Shown: positions 1 to 6,785, counted from the first letter of the stretch. The stretch: DNA of 8,271 bases from Bacillota bacterium (GCA_023436225.1 JAEZKA010000013.1:1-8271); one strand, 5' to 3'. Numbers and translations are program-made. Notes: generated by a model not told the origin, from the letters alone.

Positions 1-56
1 TGTAAATGTCAACATCAAAATGCATATTTATTCCGATATGAAAATGCAGTTTTTTA
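1..56. repeat. IS21 left terminal repeat (istB side)
   Basis: This end aligns without gaps to the reverse complement of 2126-2181, with 40 of 56 positions identical by my count. The core TTCCGATATGAAAATG at 31-46 is identical. The short motif AAATG recurs at 4-8, 18-22 and 42-46, the same offsets as in the other end. This fits the multiple transposase-binding repeats known at IS21 termini. The istB stop codon (54-56) lies inside this end. Confidence 0.85.
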
Positions 57-818
57 CCGACTAGCTTTCTGCTCATCTACATCAAGCAGATCATAATAAT
101 CCTTGGTTCGATATGATGGACCGATCATTTTTATTACATGAGCATGATGTAAGAGTCTATCTAGTATAGCGTTAGCAAGCATTGCATCAGAGAATACCTC
201 ACCCCACTTACTGAACGGCTGGTTCGTAGTAATTATTGTGGATGTGTGTTCATACCTCTTAGCTATGAGCTGAAAGAATAGATTCGCTCCTGTCTTATCG
301 ATAGGAAGATATCCTATCTCATCGATAATAAGAAGCTTATACTTTGCAAAGTGTTTAAGCCTGGCCTCAAGGCGATTCTCATCATGGGCTTTTCTAAGCG
401 TCTGAATAAGATCATGGCATGTGATGAAGTAGGTAATATTTCTATGCTGTGCCGCCTCTATTCCTAAAGCTGTAGCCAGATGAGTTTTCCCTGTTCCCGG
501 AGTCCCAAAGAACAGAATGTTTTCAGCATGATCCATAAATCGCAGAGTTGCCAGATCCTTTATTTCAACCTTGTTTACAGAAGGCTGAAAAGTATAGTCA
601 TAATCATCAAGGGTTTTAACATATGGAAAATGCGAAACACTTACCTGTATCTGTGCAGCACGTTTATTACGTAGTTTTAATTCTCTGTCAGTGATATTTA
701 TCAAAGCATCCTGGACGCTTATGCCCTCTTTGGATACTTTTGAAAGATAGTCCGACATATAGGGCTCTACTTCCGTAAAGCCCAGTTCATCTAAGTTGTT
801 AATAAGATTTGCATACAT
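54..818 (-). CDS. istB: IS21 helper ATPase IstB
   Basis: IstB is the AAA+ ATPase that assists the IstA transposase of IS21-family elements, probably in target DNA selection and assembly of the transposition complex. From the start chosen here the protein has 254 residues. A Walker A motif, GTPGTGKT, is at about 105-112. A Walker B motif, LLIIDEIGYLP, starts at about 162. A sensor-1-like stretch, TIITTNQPF, is near 194-202. The region before the P-loop matches the IstB N-terminal extension. I start at the ATG at 818 rather than an in-frame ATG at 839, because AGGAGG at 828-833 sits 9 bases upstream of 818 and nothing comparable precedes 839. The gene begins two bases after the istA stop, so translation is probably coupled. 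Length and motifs are normal for the family and no defects are seen. Confidence 0.95.
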   Translation of the reverse strand: MYANLINNLDELGFTEVEPYMSDYLSKVSKEGISVQDALINITDRELKLRNKRAAQIQVSVSHFPYVKTLDDYDYTFQPSVNKVEIKDLATLRFMDHAENILFFGTPGTGKTHLATALGIEAAQHRNITYFITCHDLIQTLRKAHDENRLEARLKHFAKYKLLIIDEIGYLPIDKTGANLFFQLIAKRYEHTSTIITTNQPFSKWGEVFSDAMLANAILDRLLHHAHVIKMIGPSYRTKDYYDLLDVDEQKASR

Positions 819-820
819 TT

Positions 821-2062
821 TTATAACCCTCCTATGCATCTGTCCATGTTTAATAGATTGTTTTGAACAAAGTCGAGAATCTCAGCATCAGAGCGGCCTT
901 TCATAGCGTCACTTTTAAGTATGTCGCAGGCAGTATCCACGGTATAGTTATATTTCCGATTAGTTACTGCGTGACACACCACAAGTTGCTTGTTATAATA
1001 AATGCTGAGAGTATCGTTATCCCCTTTGGTAACGGTCATTCTTTCGCCTATGTAACGCGTAGGCACAGAGTATTTTCGGCCTTCATACTTAATCATGGAT
1101 TCTCTGTTAACTGGATAAGTTTTTTCTTCTTGGCGGGAGATGTAACTATTTAACAGTTCCATATGAGGAAGAGGCAGGAGATACTCTTTTTCATTTTTAA
1201 AGAGGTCATCCGGTATGTCATCGCATCCCTGAGATACCTCTTGATTAATGTCTGCTAAGAATTCATTTGAGATAGCGATCAGGTCATCCCAGGTATCGAA
1301 TTCTTCATTATAGGCCTTTAGACGATCCATAAGTTTAGCCAGAGCCTCTGCTTTACCTTTTGTTTGAGGCCTGTATGGACGGCAGGCTATAGGGATGAAG
1401 CCCATATCCTTTGCAAAATGCTCAAAGCGGTCATTAAAGATGGTCTGAGCAAATGAGCTCTTAGCATGGTCCACAACAGTCTTCATGTTGTCAAAGAGTA
1501 TTTCATGCGGAAGTCCGCCATAAAACTGAAAGGCTTCTATCATACATTTAAACAAGGTCTCCTGGCTTCTGTCAGAAGTAACCATAATAAACTTTTTTCG
1601 TGAAAAGCCCATGACCATAAGAAAGATATTGATTCTGAACGCCTGGCCTTTCCGGTTAACTAATGTCATATCTTCCTTCCAGTCGACCTGGGCTTGCAAT
1701 CCCGGATTGGTTTCAAATCTTATTGTTGCTTTCTTGATCTCCATATCCTTATGGTGTTTAACGAAGTCAGCGACAATACTATATTTACCGGAATAGCCTC
1801 GTTTGCAGATAAACTTATATACTGCCATCGCTGTACAGCCGTAAATATCAACTTTATTAATTATAGTAGTTTTATAATCATCAAGTTTAGAATGATAAAC
1901 GCGTGAACTAGGCTTTGGAACAAGTTCGCCAGAATGAATTTTTAAATACCTGTCAATGGTTCTGGGATCGCAGTGATAGCGGCGAGCTAATTCTGCTTTG
2001 TTGAACAATGAAATATCCTCCTTTGCTAAGAATGTAATGGTGTCTTTGATGTCGTCTCGCAT
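821..2062 (-). CDS. istA: IS21 transposase IstA
   Basis: IstA is the DDE-type transposase that binds the element ends and catalyses strand transfer. The 413-residue protein has an N-terminal helix-turn-helix (about residues 20-41, KAELARRYHCDPRTIDRYL). It is followed by a retroviral-integrase-type core, with likely catalytic residues D127 (in QVDWKED), D191 (in ILFDNMK) and E239 (in PQTKGKAEA). The C-terminal part (about 300-413) is the usual Mu-transposase-like beta-barrel and tail region of this family. The ATG at 2062 is preceded by GGAGG with suitable spacing, and a promoter-like sequence lies just upstream within the right end. istB follows directly. No frameshift or missing catalytic residue is seen. 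Assignment to IS21 is firm; the exact named IS cannot be given without a database. Confidence 0.96.
   Translation of the reverse strand: MRDDIKDTITFLAKEDISLFNKAELARRYHCDPRTIDRYLKIHSGELVPKPSSRVYHSKLDDYKTTIINKVDIYGCTAMAVYKFICKRGYSGKYSIVADFVKHHKDMEIKKATIRFETNPGLQAQVDWKEDMTLVNRKGQAFRINIFLMVMGFSRKKFIMVTSDRSQETLFKCMIEAFQFYGGLPHEILFDNMKTVVDHAKSSFAQTIFNDRFEHFAKDMGFIPIACRPYRPQTKGKAEALAKLMDRLKAYNEEFDTWDDLIAISNEFLADINQEVSQGCDDIPDDLFKNEKEYLLPLPHMELLNSYISRQEEKTYPVNRESMIKYEGRKYSVPTRYIGERMTVTKGDNDTLSIYYNKQLVVCHAVTNRKYNYTVDTACDILKSDAMKGRSDAEILDFVQNNLLNMDRCIGGL
828..833 (-). promoter_or_regulatory. istB ribosome binding site inside the istA 3' end
   Basis: AGGAGG on the minus strand forms part of the last sense codons of istA and lies 9 bases before the istB ATG at 818. 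It decides the istB start and implies that ribosomes finishing istA initiate istB. Confidence 0.8.
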
Positions 2063-2091
2063 GCGGGGTACCTCCGTAAAAAGATAACATC

Positions 2092-2120
2092 ATTATATAA
2101 GAAAAAAGCCACAATCAGAA
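2092..2120 (-). promoter_or_regulatory. Putative istA promoter
   Basis: On the minus strand TATAAT (2092-2097) is a perfect -10. A weak -35, TTCTGA (2115-2120), lies 17 bases upstream. The predicted start leaves a short leader before the GGAGG site of istA. The -35 part abuts the right terminal repeat, so transposase binding could interfere. Strength is uncertain because the -35 matches poorly. Confidence 0.5.
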
Positions 2121-2125
2121 ATGCA

Positions 2126-2181
2126 TAAATTCCTACATTTTCATATCGGAACTTTTCTACATTTCCATTGTAGCATTTACA
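2126..2181. repeat. IS21 right terminal repeat (istA side)
   Basis: This is the inverted counterpart of 1-56. Read inwards from 2181 it begins TGTAAATG, and AAATG recurs at offsets 4-8, 18-22 and 42-46. The conserved core occupies 2136-2151. It lies upstream of the istA promoter, so IstA bound here could also affect its own transcription (inference). Confidence 0.85.
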
Positions 2182-2303
2182 TAGAGCAGCTTCTAAAGAT
2201 TATATTTGTCAGTGCTTCATACAACTACGATACTTACTAATTAGCATTCTTGTTCTGTCAAAATCCACTATTTACTCATATATAGAATATGCTAAATACC
2301 AAC
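2182..2303. other. AT-rich non-coding flank of the IS
   Basis: I see no convincing gene here. The plus strand is open from the IS edge to a TAA at about 2240 (about 18 codons), which could be the tail of a gene cut by the insertion, but nothing recognisable is encoded. The DUF4865 terminator follows at once. Confidence 0.4.
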
Positions 2304-2340
2304 AAAAAGCCATCACATAACCCCAAGTCATGTAATGGCT
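2304..2340 (-). terminator. Rho-independent terminator of the DUF4865 gene
   Basis: On the minus strand the arms AGCCATTACAT (2330-2340) and ATGTGATGGCT (2308-2318) pair over 11 positions with one mismatch. An 11-base loop separates them and TTTT follows directly. It lies 88-124 bases beyond the DUF4865 stop codon and points the right way to end that transcript. It closely resembles the hairpin downstream of rpsR at 7101-7154, including the sequence AGCCATTACATGAC. Confidence 0.75.
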
Positions 2341-2387
2341 ATCTTCAATATATGTTATTGCAAATAGCTTCATCTTACAATTTGAAA

Positions 2388-2409
2388 GACGTGTAGAAGA
2401 CGTGTAGAA
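2388..2409. repeat. Tandem 11-bp direct repeat
   Basis: GACGTGTAGAA occurs twice in immediate succession (2388-2398 and 2399-2409). A third, degenerate copy (GTCGAGTAAAC, 7 of 11 matching) runs over 2410-2420. It lies between the DUF4865 stop and its terminator, in the 3' untranslated region. Its role is unknown; it may be replication slippage or a protein or RNA binding site. Confidence 0.7.
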
Positions 2410-2420
2410 GTCGAGTAAAC

Positions 2421-2449
2421 CCTACACTTATCCTTCTGAAATGTGTAGG
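2421..2449 (-). repeat. Inverted repeat spanning the end of the DUF4865 gene
   Basis: CCTACAC (2421-2427) and GTGTAGG (2443-2449) are perfect 7-base complements separated by 15 bases. The structure covers the last codons and the stop of the gene. No T-run follows on the minus strand, so it is not a standard terminator. It may protect the mRNA 3' end or be fortuitous. Confidence 0.45.
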
Positions 2450-2964
2450 ATTTGATAAAGATTATCACCCTGATTTGCAGGACGACCTTCATAAAAAATA
2501 AACTGACTATATTTCCATTTATCCGGATTATATATACATGTACTTCCCACCACATTTTGCTCATCATAAATAGATCTATTAATACTGCATGCAAAATTCT
2601 CCAAAGATATTCTTGGTGTAATTTCACCTACGAGTTCTACCACATATTTTGCTTTATTGAAATTCTTTTTTAAATCTAAAAATAGAGGTATTCCAATATT
2701 TATATTCTGCCATCCAAAGGACTTGATGATATTATCAAAATATCCATCAAAGATGAATTTATTCATCCCTGTGCTTTCCCTCCAAATATATAACGGGGAA
2801 TATACATTCTCGAAGTCGTCGATACCTCTTTCCTGAATCAGATAACATTTAAATAGTAAATCTTTAAATCCATCCGTTTTACAACCATTTTCTTTAATCC
2901 TGTTCTTGATCATATCCATGTCATAATCGCTTGGTAAAGAAATTTTATATTGCATTCCTATCAT
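2428..2964 (-). CDS. DUF4865 family protein
   Basis: The 178-residue protein matches, from memory of the family, the DUF4865 pattern. It opens with MIGMQYKISLPSDYDMDMI, followed by FKCYLIQERG (38-47), YSPLYIWRESTGMNKFIF (55-72) and a C-terminal CIYNPDKWKYSQFIFYEG (143-160). The biochemical function of DUF4865 is not established. The aromatic-rich strands and small size would suit a cytoplasmic ferredoxin-like or dimeric alpha-beta-barrel fold, but that is inference. There is no signal peptide or membrane segment. The start at 2964 is supported by GGAGGT ending 6 bases upstream. The gene diverges from a LysR-type regulator gene and ends at a hairpin terminator, so it appears to be a single-gene transcript and the regulator's probable target. 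Family members are, as I recall, often found beside LysR regulators. Confidence 0.82.
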   Translation of the reverse strand: MIGMQYKISLPSDYDMDMIKNRIKENGCKTDGFKDLLFKCYLIQERGIDDFENVYSPLYIWRESTGMNKFIFDGYFDNIIKSFGWQNINIGIPLFLDLKKNFNKAKYVVELVGEITPRISLENFACSINRSIYDEQNVVGSTCIYNPDKWKYSQFIFYEGRPANQGDNLYQILHISEG

Positions 2965-2990
2965 AGTATTACCTCCGATCTTTTACCTAT

Positions 2991-3019
2991 ATCATACTCC
3001 AATATAAAGAGTTTGTATA
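2991..3019 (-). promoter_or_regulatory. Putative promoter of the DUF4865 gene
   Basis: On the minus strand TATACA (3014-3019) and TATGAT (2991-2996) are separated by exactly 17 bases, with a predicted start near 2984. The -35 is imperfect, as expected for an activator-dependent promoter. It overlaps the -35 of the divergent lysR promoter almost completely, so the two polymerases should compete. Confidence 0.6.
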
Positions 3020-3041
3020 ATTATCAATAATTAAGTATAAT
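3013..3041 (+). promoter_or_regulatory. Putative promoter of the LysR gene
   Basis: TTGTAT (3013-3018) and a perfect TATAAT (3036-3041) are separated by 17 bases. The predicted start near 3048 falls inside the palindrome at 3039-3059, so binding of the regulator there would block its own transcription. The leader before the ATG at 3078 would be about 30 bases. Confidence 0.65.
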
Positions 3042-3059
3042 ATCATTAATAATGATATT
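3039..3059. promoter_or_regulatory. LysR-type operator (ATC-N9-GAT palindrome)
   Basis: AATATCATT (3039-3047) and AATGATATT (3051-3059) are perfect 9-base inverted arms around AAT. The core is ATC-N9-GAT, a classic LysR-family form that contains T-N11-A (T3043, A3055). Its centre (3049) is about 65 bases upstream of the predicted DUF4865 start near 2984, the standard recognition-site position for this regulator class. It also overlaps the lysR -10 and start. A weaker TTG-N9-CAA site (3013-3027), centred near -36 of the DUF4865 promoter, could be the secondary activation site. Binding is inferred from sequence only. Confidence 0.72.
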
Positions 3060-3077
3060 TCAGATTGAGGTAATCGA

Positions 3078-3899
3078 ATGGAGCTAAATGATATAAAAAT
3101 ATTTATTGAACTATATAAAAATCGTTCAATTTCAAAAACGGCTGAAAAACTCAATTATACACAGTCCAATGTTTCAACAAGATTAATGAAGTTGGAAAAG
3201 GAATTTAATACCACTTTGTTTCTAAGAACAAGGTACGGATTAGAAATGCTTCCTTCCACAGAGCAGTTCTATACCTATGCAAAAGCAATCGAAGAATCTG
3301 TGAACCGTCTTTATGATGGATTCTCAGTAAGTAAACAACAAATAAATATAGGTTCTACACAGTTATTATCAAAGCTTTACTTTCCCACACTTTATGGTCA
3401 AAAAGAGCTATTTAATTTGCATACTACCACCGTCAATAAACTCAGCCGTCATTTTGTCAATCAGATTTTTGATGTCATCATAACTCATACCAAACTAGAT
3501 TCTATCAAGAACATTATCAAATACCATAAGACTGAAAATCTGTTGTGGACTTCCTCTGTTCCTTTAAAAAATAATGTTAGTAAAGCAATCAACATCATAA
3601 TAAACAGAGATAAGCATTGTCCTTTGAGGGCCTTAACGATTGATACAATCCACTCATTACAATTAAATGTCTCTTTTGTAGAAGTTGATACACTTGATTT
3701 GATGCTCTCTCTTATTTACACTTCAAATTGTATTGCTCTGTTGCCACAAAAATTAGTTGAAGAGGATACGCGACTAAAAGAGCTGGAACAACTTCCGCCT
3801 TTGTCACTTGATACTTATTTATATTTTCATCCGGAAATGGATAATGATGTACTCACTGATTGCTTTACAAATTCACTTGCTTTCAATCAAATATTGTAG
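3078..3899 (+). CDS. LysR-type transcriptional regulator
   Basis: The 273-residue protein has an N-terminal winged helix-turn-helix (about residues 3-60). The recognition region is SISKTAEKLNYTQSNVSTRLMKLEKEF (17-43 in two parts), followed by the wing LFLRTRYGLEMLPS. A linker helix runs to about 85. A periplasmic-binding-like effector domain starts near INIGSTQ (89-95) and includes the late hydrophobic stretch SNCIALLPQKLV typical of these regulators. It is somewhat shorter than the usual 290-310 residues, but nothing obvious is missing. The start at 3078 has GAGG 7 bases upstream. The gene diverges from the DUF4865 gene with shared regulatory DNA, so it probably controls that gene and itself. 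The effector cannot be predicted. The gene is visibly AT-rich. It ends 9 bases from the converging leucine-rich-repeat gene. Confidence 0.93.
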   Translation: MELNDIKIFIELYKNRSISKTAEKLNYTQSNVSTRLMKLEKEFNTTLFLRTRYGLEMLPSTEQFYTYAKAIEESVNRLYDGFSVSKQQINIGSTQLLSKLYFPTLYGQKELFNLHTTTVNKLSRHFVNQIFDVIITHTKLDSIKNIIKYHKTENLLWTSSVPLKNNVSKAINIIINRDKHCPLRALTIDTIHSLQLNVSFVEVDTLDLMLSLIYTSNCIALLPQKLVEEDTRLKELEQLPPLSLDTYLYFHPEMDNDVLTDCFTNSLAFNQIL

Positions 3900-3908
3900 A
3901 TATTCATA

Positions 3909-6773
3909 TTACCGGATTCTCACCCGTATTAAACTGACATCCTCAACACTAGCTGTCCTTCCATATTGATATGCGACGGAATCTTTGCTGCATACAACCA
4001 CATAAGTTACGATTCCTTCCTCTTTTACCGCTATACTTCTTCCAATCTCAGTCACACTATCCGGAATATCAATTACATTTACCTTTGTCTCATCAAGAGC
4101 AGCAGACGCAATCTTCTCCACCCCATCTTTAAGAATAATCTCACTGACTGAGCTATATTGGAAGGTTCTGCTACTGATATTTTTTACTGTTCCGGGAATG
4201 ATTACTTTATCCAAAGCTACGTCCTCAAAGGCTCCCGGTACAATGACCGTCACCGTATCTGGGACTGTTACGGTTTTATCCGTACCCTGATGTTTAATTA
4301 AAGTACCATTGGCAAGAATCACGAAATTCCCTTTCTGATTTTTCATCCATAAGGTATCCGCAAAGGCGTACTGGCCGACTGCAAAGGGGGTGGAGGGCAT
4401 ATTGATGACAGCCAACCTGGTGCAACCTCTGAAGGCTTCGACGCCGATACTCTTGATTCCCTCTGAAACTGTCACCTGTGTTAAGGTTGTATTCGCTTTC
4501 AATGCACCGGGAGCAATAATAGTATAATCTGAAGGAATCGTAAGTTCTTCTTGGGTCCCCTGATACTTTAACAAAACATTTTGCAGAACAACCATATCCT
4601 CCTTCGATTGATCAAAAAATGGTGTTGAATTGAACACTTCGTTTCCGACCATCTCCAAGGTCCCGTTGAATGTGATCTTTGATAAGCCTGAGCAACCGTA
4701 AAATAGATAACTACCCAAAGACTTCAGACTATCCGGTAAAACAATCTCGGTCATTGAGCTACAGCTATCGAAGGCCATTGATCCGATTTCAGTAATACCA
4801 TCGGGCAGGGAAACTGTTTTGAGTTTAACACATCTATAAAATGCGTTTTCACCAATAATTCCCTTTCCAGTCTTATTCTCTCCCGTTCCCTTCAAGCTTA
4901 CTGTCGTTAAGGAAGTACATTGCGAAAAGGAACTTCGACCGATGTATGCAACCGCATTGGTAAGTGTTATTTTTTTCAAATTTATGCAATTCCAAAATGC
5001 AGAATCTTCAATACGGATAACTGAGGAAGGAAAAGTAATCTCTGTAATCTGTGTATTATCTGCAAATGTATTCTCGGCGATTATTTCCACCGTATCAGGA
5101 ATGGATACGACTCCTCCTTTTCCTTTATACGCATACAGAACCCCGTTTCTGACTAGGAAGTCCTCCGGATATTTTTCCATCCACTTTGTTCCGATGAAGG
5201 CAGTGGGGTTTATGGTGGCCCTGTCATTGGCGATTTCAATGATTTCAAGCCTTGTACAACCATAAAAGCTATAGTAGGGTATTTCCGTAATCTTTGAACC
5301 AAGGCTGATTTTAGTTAATGAAGTACATTGATAGAACGCATAGCTGCCTATGTTGCTAACGCTGGTGGGTAGTGTAAATGACGTCAGCTTACTGCACCCG
5401 GAAAAGGCTCTCTCGCCAATGGAGGTTATCTTACCTGCAAAGTTCACCTTTACTAAGGAACTGCAGCCATAAAAGATCCCCATAGGAATGCCAGTTACTT
5501 TTTTGGGTATTGTAACAGAGGTTAATGCGGTGCAACCATTAAAAGCCTCCTCGCCAATCTTTGTTAAGCTATCCGGTAATTCGATTGTCTTCAGGCTAGT
5601 GCAGTCGCCAAATGCGCTTACCTTCAGCTCCAGTAATCTCTTTGGCAGTACTATGGCTTTTAATGCGGAGCAGCCACGAAAGGTATTATTCTCAATCAGG
5701 GATAACTTGCTTTTACTGGCAAAGGTCACCTTAGTGAGCTTGGTACATTCTTCAAATGCGCCTGAACCGAGGGAAGTAACCGAAGGAGGGATCGTCATGC
5801 TTGTGAGTGCCGTTTTAGCGAAAGCGTCATTGCCAATGGATGTAACACTGGAAGGAAGATTGACTTTCTTTAGATTCTTACATCCATAAAAAGCCAACTC
5901 ACGAATCTCTACAACCTTACTACCGAATGCTACCTCCTGAACCTTTTTGTTGTTCATAAAGGCCATATCATTGATACAGATTATGGAGGAAGGTAGGGTT
6001 ACCTTGGATTTACTTCCGTTATATTTCAAAAGAATTCCTTTTCCAACCGTGACAAATTCCTTGGTCGATTTATTTAGCCAGGGGGTATCCGTAAATGCAT
6101 ACTCCCCTATGTAAGTTACGGTAGCGGGTACCGTAACCTTGGATAGCTTAGGAAACCCATAGAAGGCATATCTGCATATCTTCTTGAGACCACTATTCAT
6201 GACAACCTGGGTTAAGGTATCTCTCTGATTATGAAAGGCATTGCTTCCGATCGCTTTTACGTTCGAAGGGAGAGTTACTTTTGTTGCGGTCCCCTTATAG
6301 TCAATCAGGATTCCGTTACCGACAATCATAAATTGATCCTTATTATTTAAAAGCCAAGGAGATTCCCTAAAATTGTCCTCCTTTAGACGTACCACCGTAC
6401 CTGGAAGCGTAACCTGGGTAAGCTTGAAATTCATGGCAAATGCTCCCTGATCAATGGTCTCTACACCGGATTTCATCACCACCGATTGCAGGTTTGGACA
6501 ATTTGCAAAAGCATAAGCTTCAATCTCAATGACATTTCCCGGAATGGTTACTGACTGGATTGTTTCATTATACCGAAAGACCGACTCACCGATTTTAGTG
6601 ACATTCAAGGGAATGGTAATTGCGCTATCCGCGCCTATATATCCGGTTAGGATACCGTCTTCAATCATAAAATCCGAATGCTCCGAAGCATAAGCCCGGT
6701 ACTGCGTTCCCACTGAAACTAGCATTATTGTTACTGCAAGGAAAGCTAGTTGATATAATTTTCGTCTGAGCAT
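3909..6773 (-). CDS. Secreted BspA-like leucine-rich-repeat protein
   Basis: The 954-residue protein begins with a signal peptide: MLRRK, a hydrophobic stretch LAFLAVTIMLVSVG, and a likely cut after AYA at residue 29. Almost all the rest consists of LRR_5 (BspA/TpLRR-type) repeats of about 23 residues with the pattern LTxVTIPxSVTxIGxxAFxxCxx, covering about 48-915. Five times the run is broken by a module with a W or F, then an NG-like turn, then YxG, near residues 140, 232, 531, 718 and 808. The C-terminus (VVVCSKDSVAYQYGRT) is a common end cap of such proteins. No LPXTG signal, membrane anchor or choline/wall-binding repeats are visible, so it is probably released or held non-covalently. 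Relatives act as adhesins or surface proteins; the target here is unknown. The start at 6773 has AAGGAG 4 bases upstream. The gene is transcribed alone. Confidence 0.93.
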   Translation of the reverse strand: MLRRKLYQLAFLAVTIMLVSVGTQYRAYASEHSDFMIEDGILTGYIGADSAITIPLNVTKIGESVFRYNETIQSVTIPGNVIEIEAYAFANCPNLQSVVMKSGVETIDQGAFAMNFKLTQVTLPGTVVRLKEDNFRESPWLLNNKDQFMIVGNGILIDYKGTATKVTLPSNVKAIGSNAFHNQRDTLTQVVMNSGLKKICRYAFYGFPKLSKVTVPATVTYIGEYAFTDTPWLNKSTKEFVTVGKGILLKYNGSKSKVTLPSSIICINDMAFMNNKKVQEVAFGSKVVEIRELAFYGCKNLKKVNLPSSVTSIGNDAFAKTALTSMTIPPSVTSLGSGAFEECTKLTKVTFASKSKLSLIENNTFRGCSALKAIVLPKRLLELKVSAFGDCTSLKTIELPDSLTKIGEEAFNGCTALTSVTIPKKVTGIPMGIFYGCSSLVKVNFAGKITSIGERAFSGCSKLTSFTLPTSVSNIGSYAFYQCTSLTKISLGSKITEIPYYSFYGCTRLEIIEIANDRATINPTAFIGTKWMEKYPEDFLVRNGVLYAYKGKGGVVSIPDTVEIIAENTFADNTQITEITFPSSVIRIEDSAFWNCINLKKITLTNAVAYIGRSSFSQCTSLTTVSLKGTGENKTGKGIIGENAFYRCVKLKTVSLPDGITEIGSMAFDSCSSMTEIVLPDSLKSLGSYLFYGCSGLSKITFNGTLEMVGNEVFNSTPFFDQSKEDMVVLQNVLLKYQGTQEELTIPSDYTIIAPGALKANTTLTQVTVSEGIKSIGVEAFRGCTRLAVINMPSTPFAVGQYAFADTLWMKNQKGNFVILANGTLIKHQGTDKTVTVPDTVTVIVPGAFEDVALDKVIIPGTVKNISSRTFQYSSVSEIILKDGVEKIASAALDETKVNVIDIPDSVTEIGRSIAVKEEGIVTYVVVCSKDSVAYQYGRTASVEDVSLIRVRIR

Positions 6774-6785
6774 ATTTCTCCTTAT

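Larger units (their letters stand above)
1..2181 (-). mobile_element. Complete IS21-family insertion sequence
   Basis: The element carries istA and istB in the usual order on the minus strand, both uninterrupted. Its outer ends are matching inverted sequences that begin TGTAAATG at both termini, with the TG...CA tips typical of IS21. The block TTCCGATATGAAAATG occurs at exactly the same distance (31-46 bases) from each tip. This fixes the right boundary at 2181 and places the left boundary at position 1 of the window. IS21 elements move by a DDE transposase (IstA) helped by an AAA+ ATPase (IstB), and they normally leave a short target duplication. That duplication cannot be checked here because the left flank lies outside the window; its right copy would start at 2182 (TAGAGC...). 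With both genes and both ends intact, the copy may still be active. Confidence 0.93.

Noticed and set aside
480..674. Plus-strand open frame of 64 codons within istB
   Set aside because: It is antisense to a well-supported gene, has no ribosome binding site and gives no recognisable protein. Similar antisense frames inside istA, the leucine-rich-repeat gene and ssb were dropped for the same reason.
2182..2240. Possible 3' remnant of a gene cut by the IS (plus strand, about 18 codons to TAA)
   Set aside because: It is too short to recognise, and the other half, if any, lies outside the window.
2370..2627. Minus-strand frame of 85 codons overlapping the DUF4865 gene
   Set aside because: It overlaps a recognised family member in another frame and its start lies inside that gene without a ribosome binding site. 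The product is unremarkable.
3909..6773. Repetitive appearance of the 3909-6773 region considered as DNA repeats or CRISPR
   Set aside because: The periodicity is at protein level (leucine-rich repeats of about 23 residues) with diverged codons. There are no identical DNA repeats with uniform spacers.
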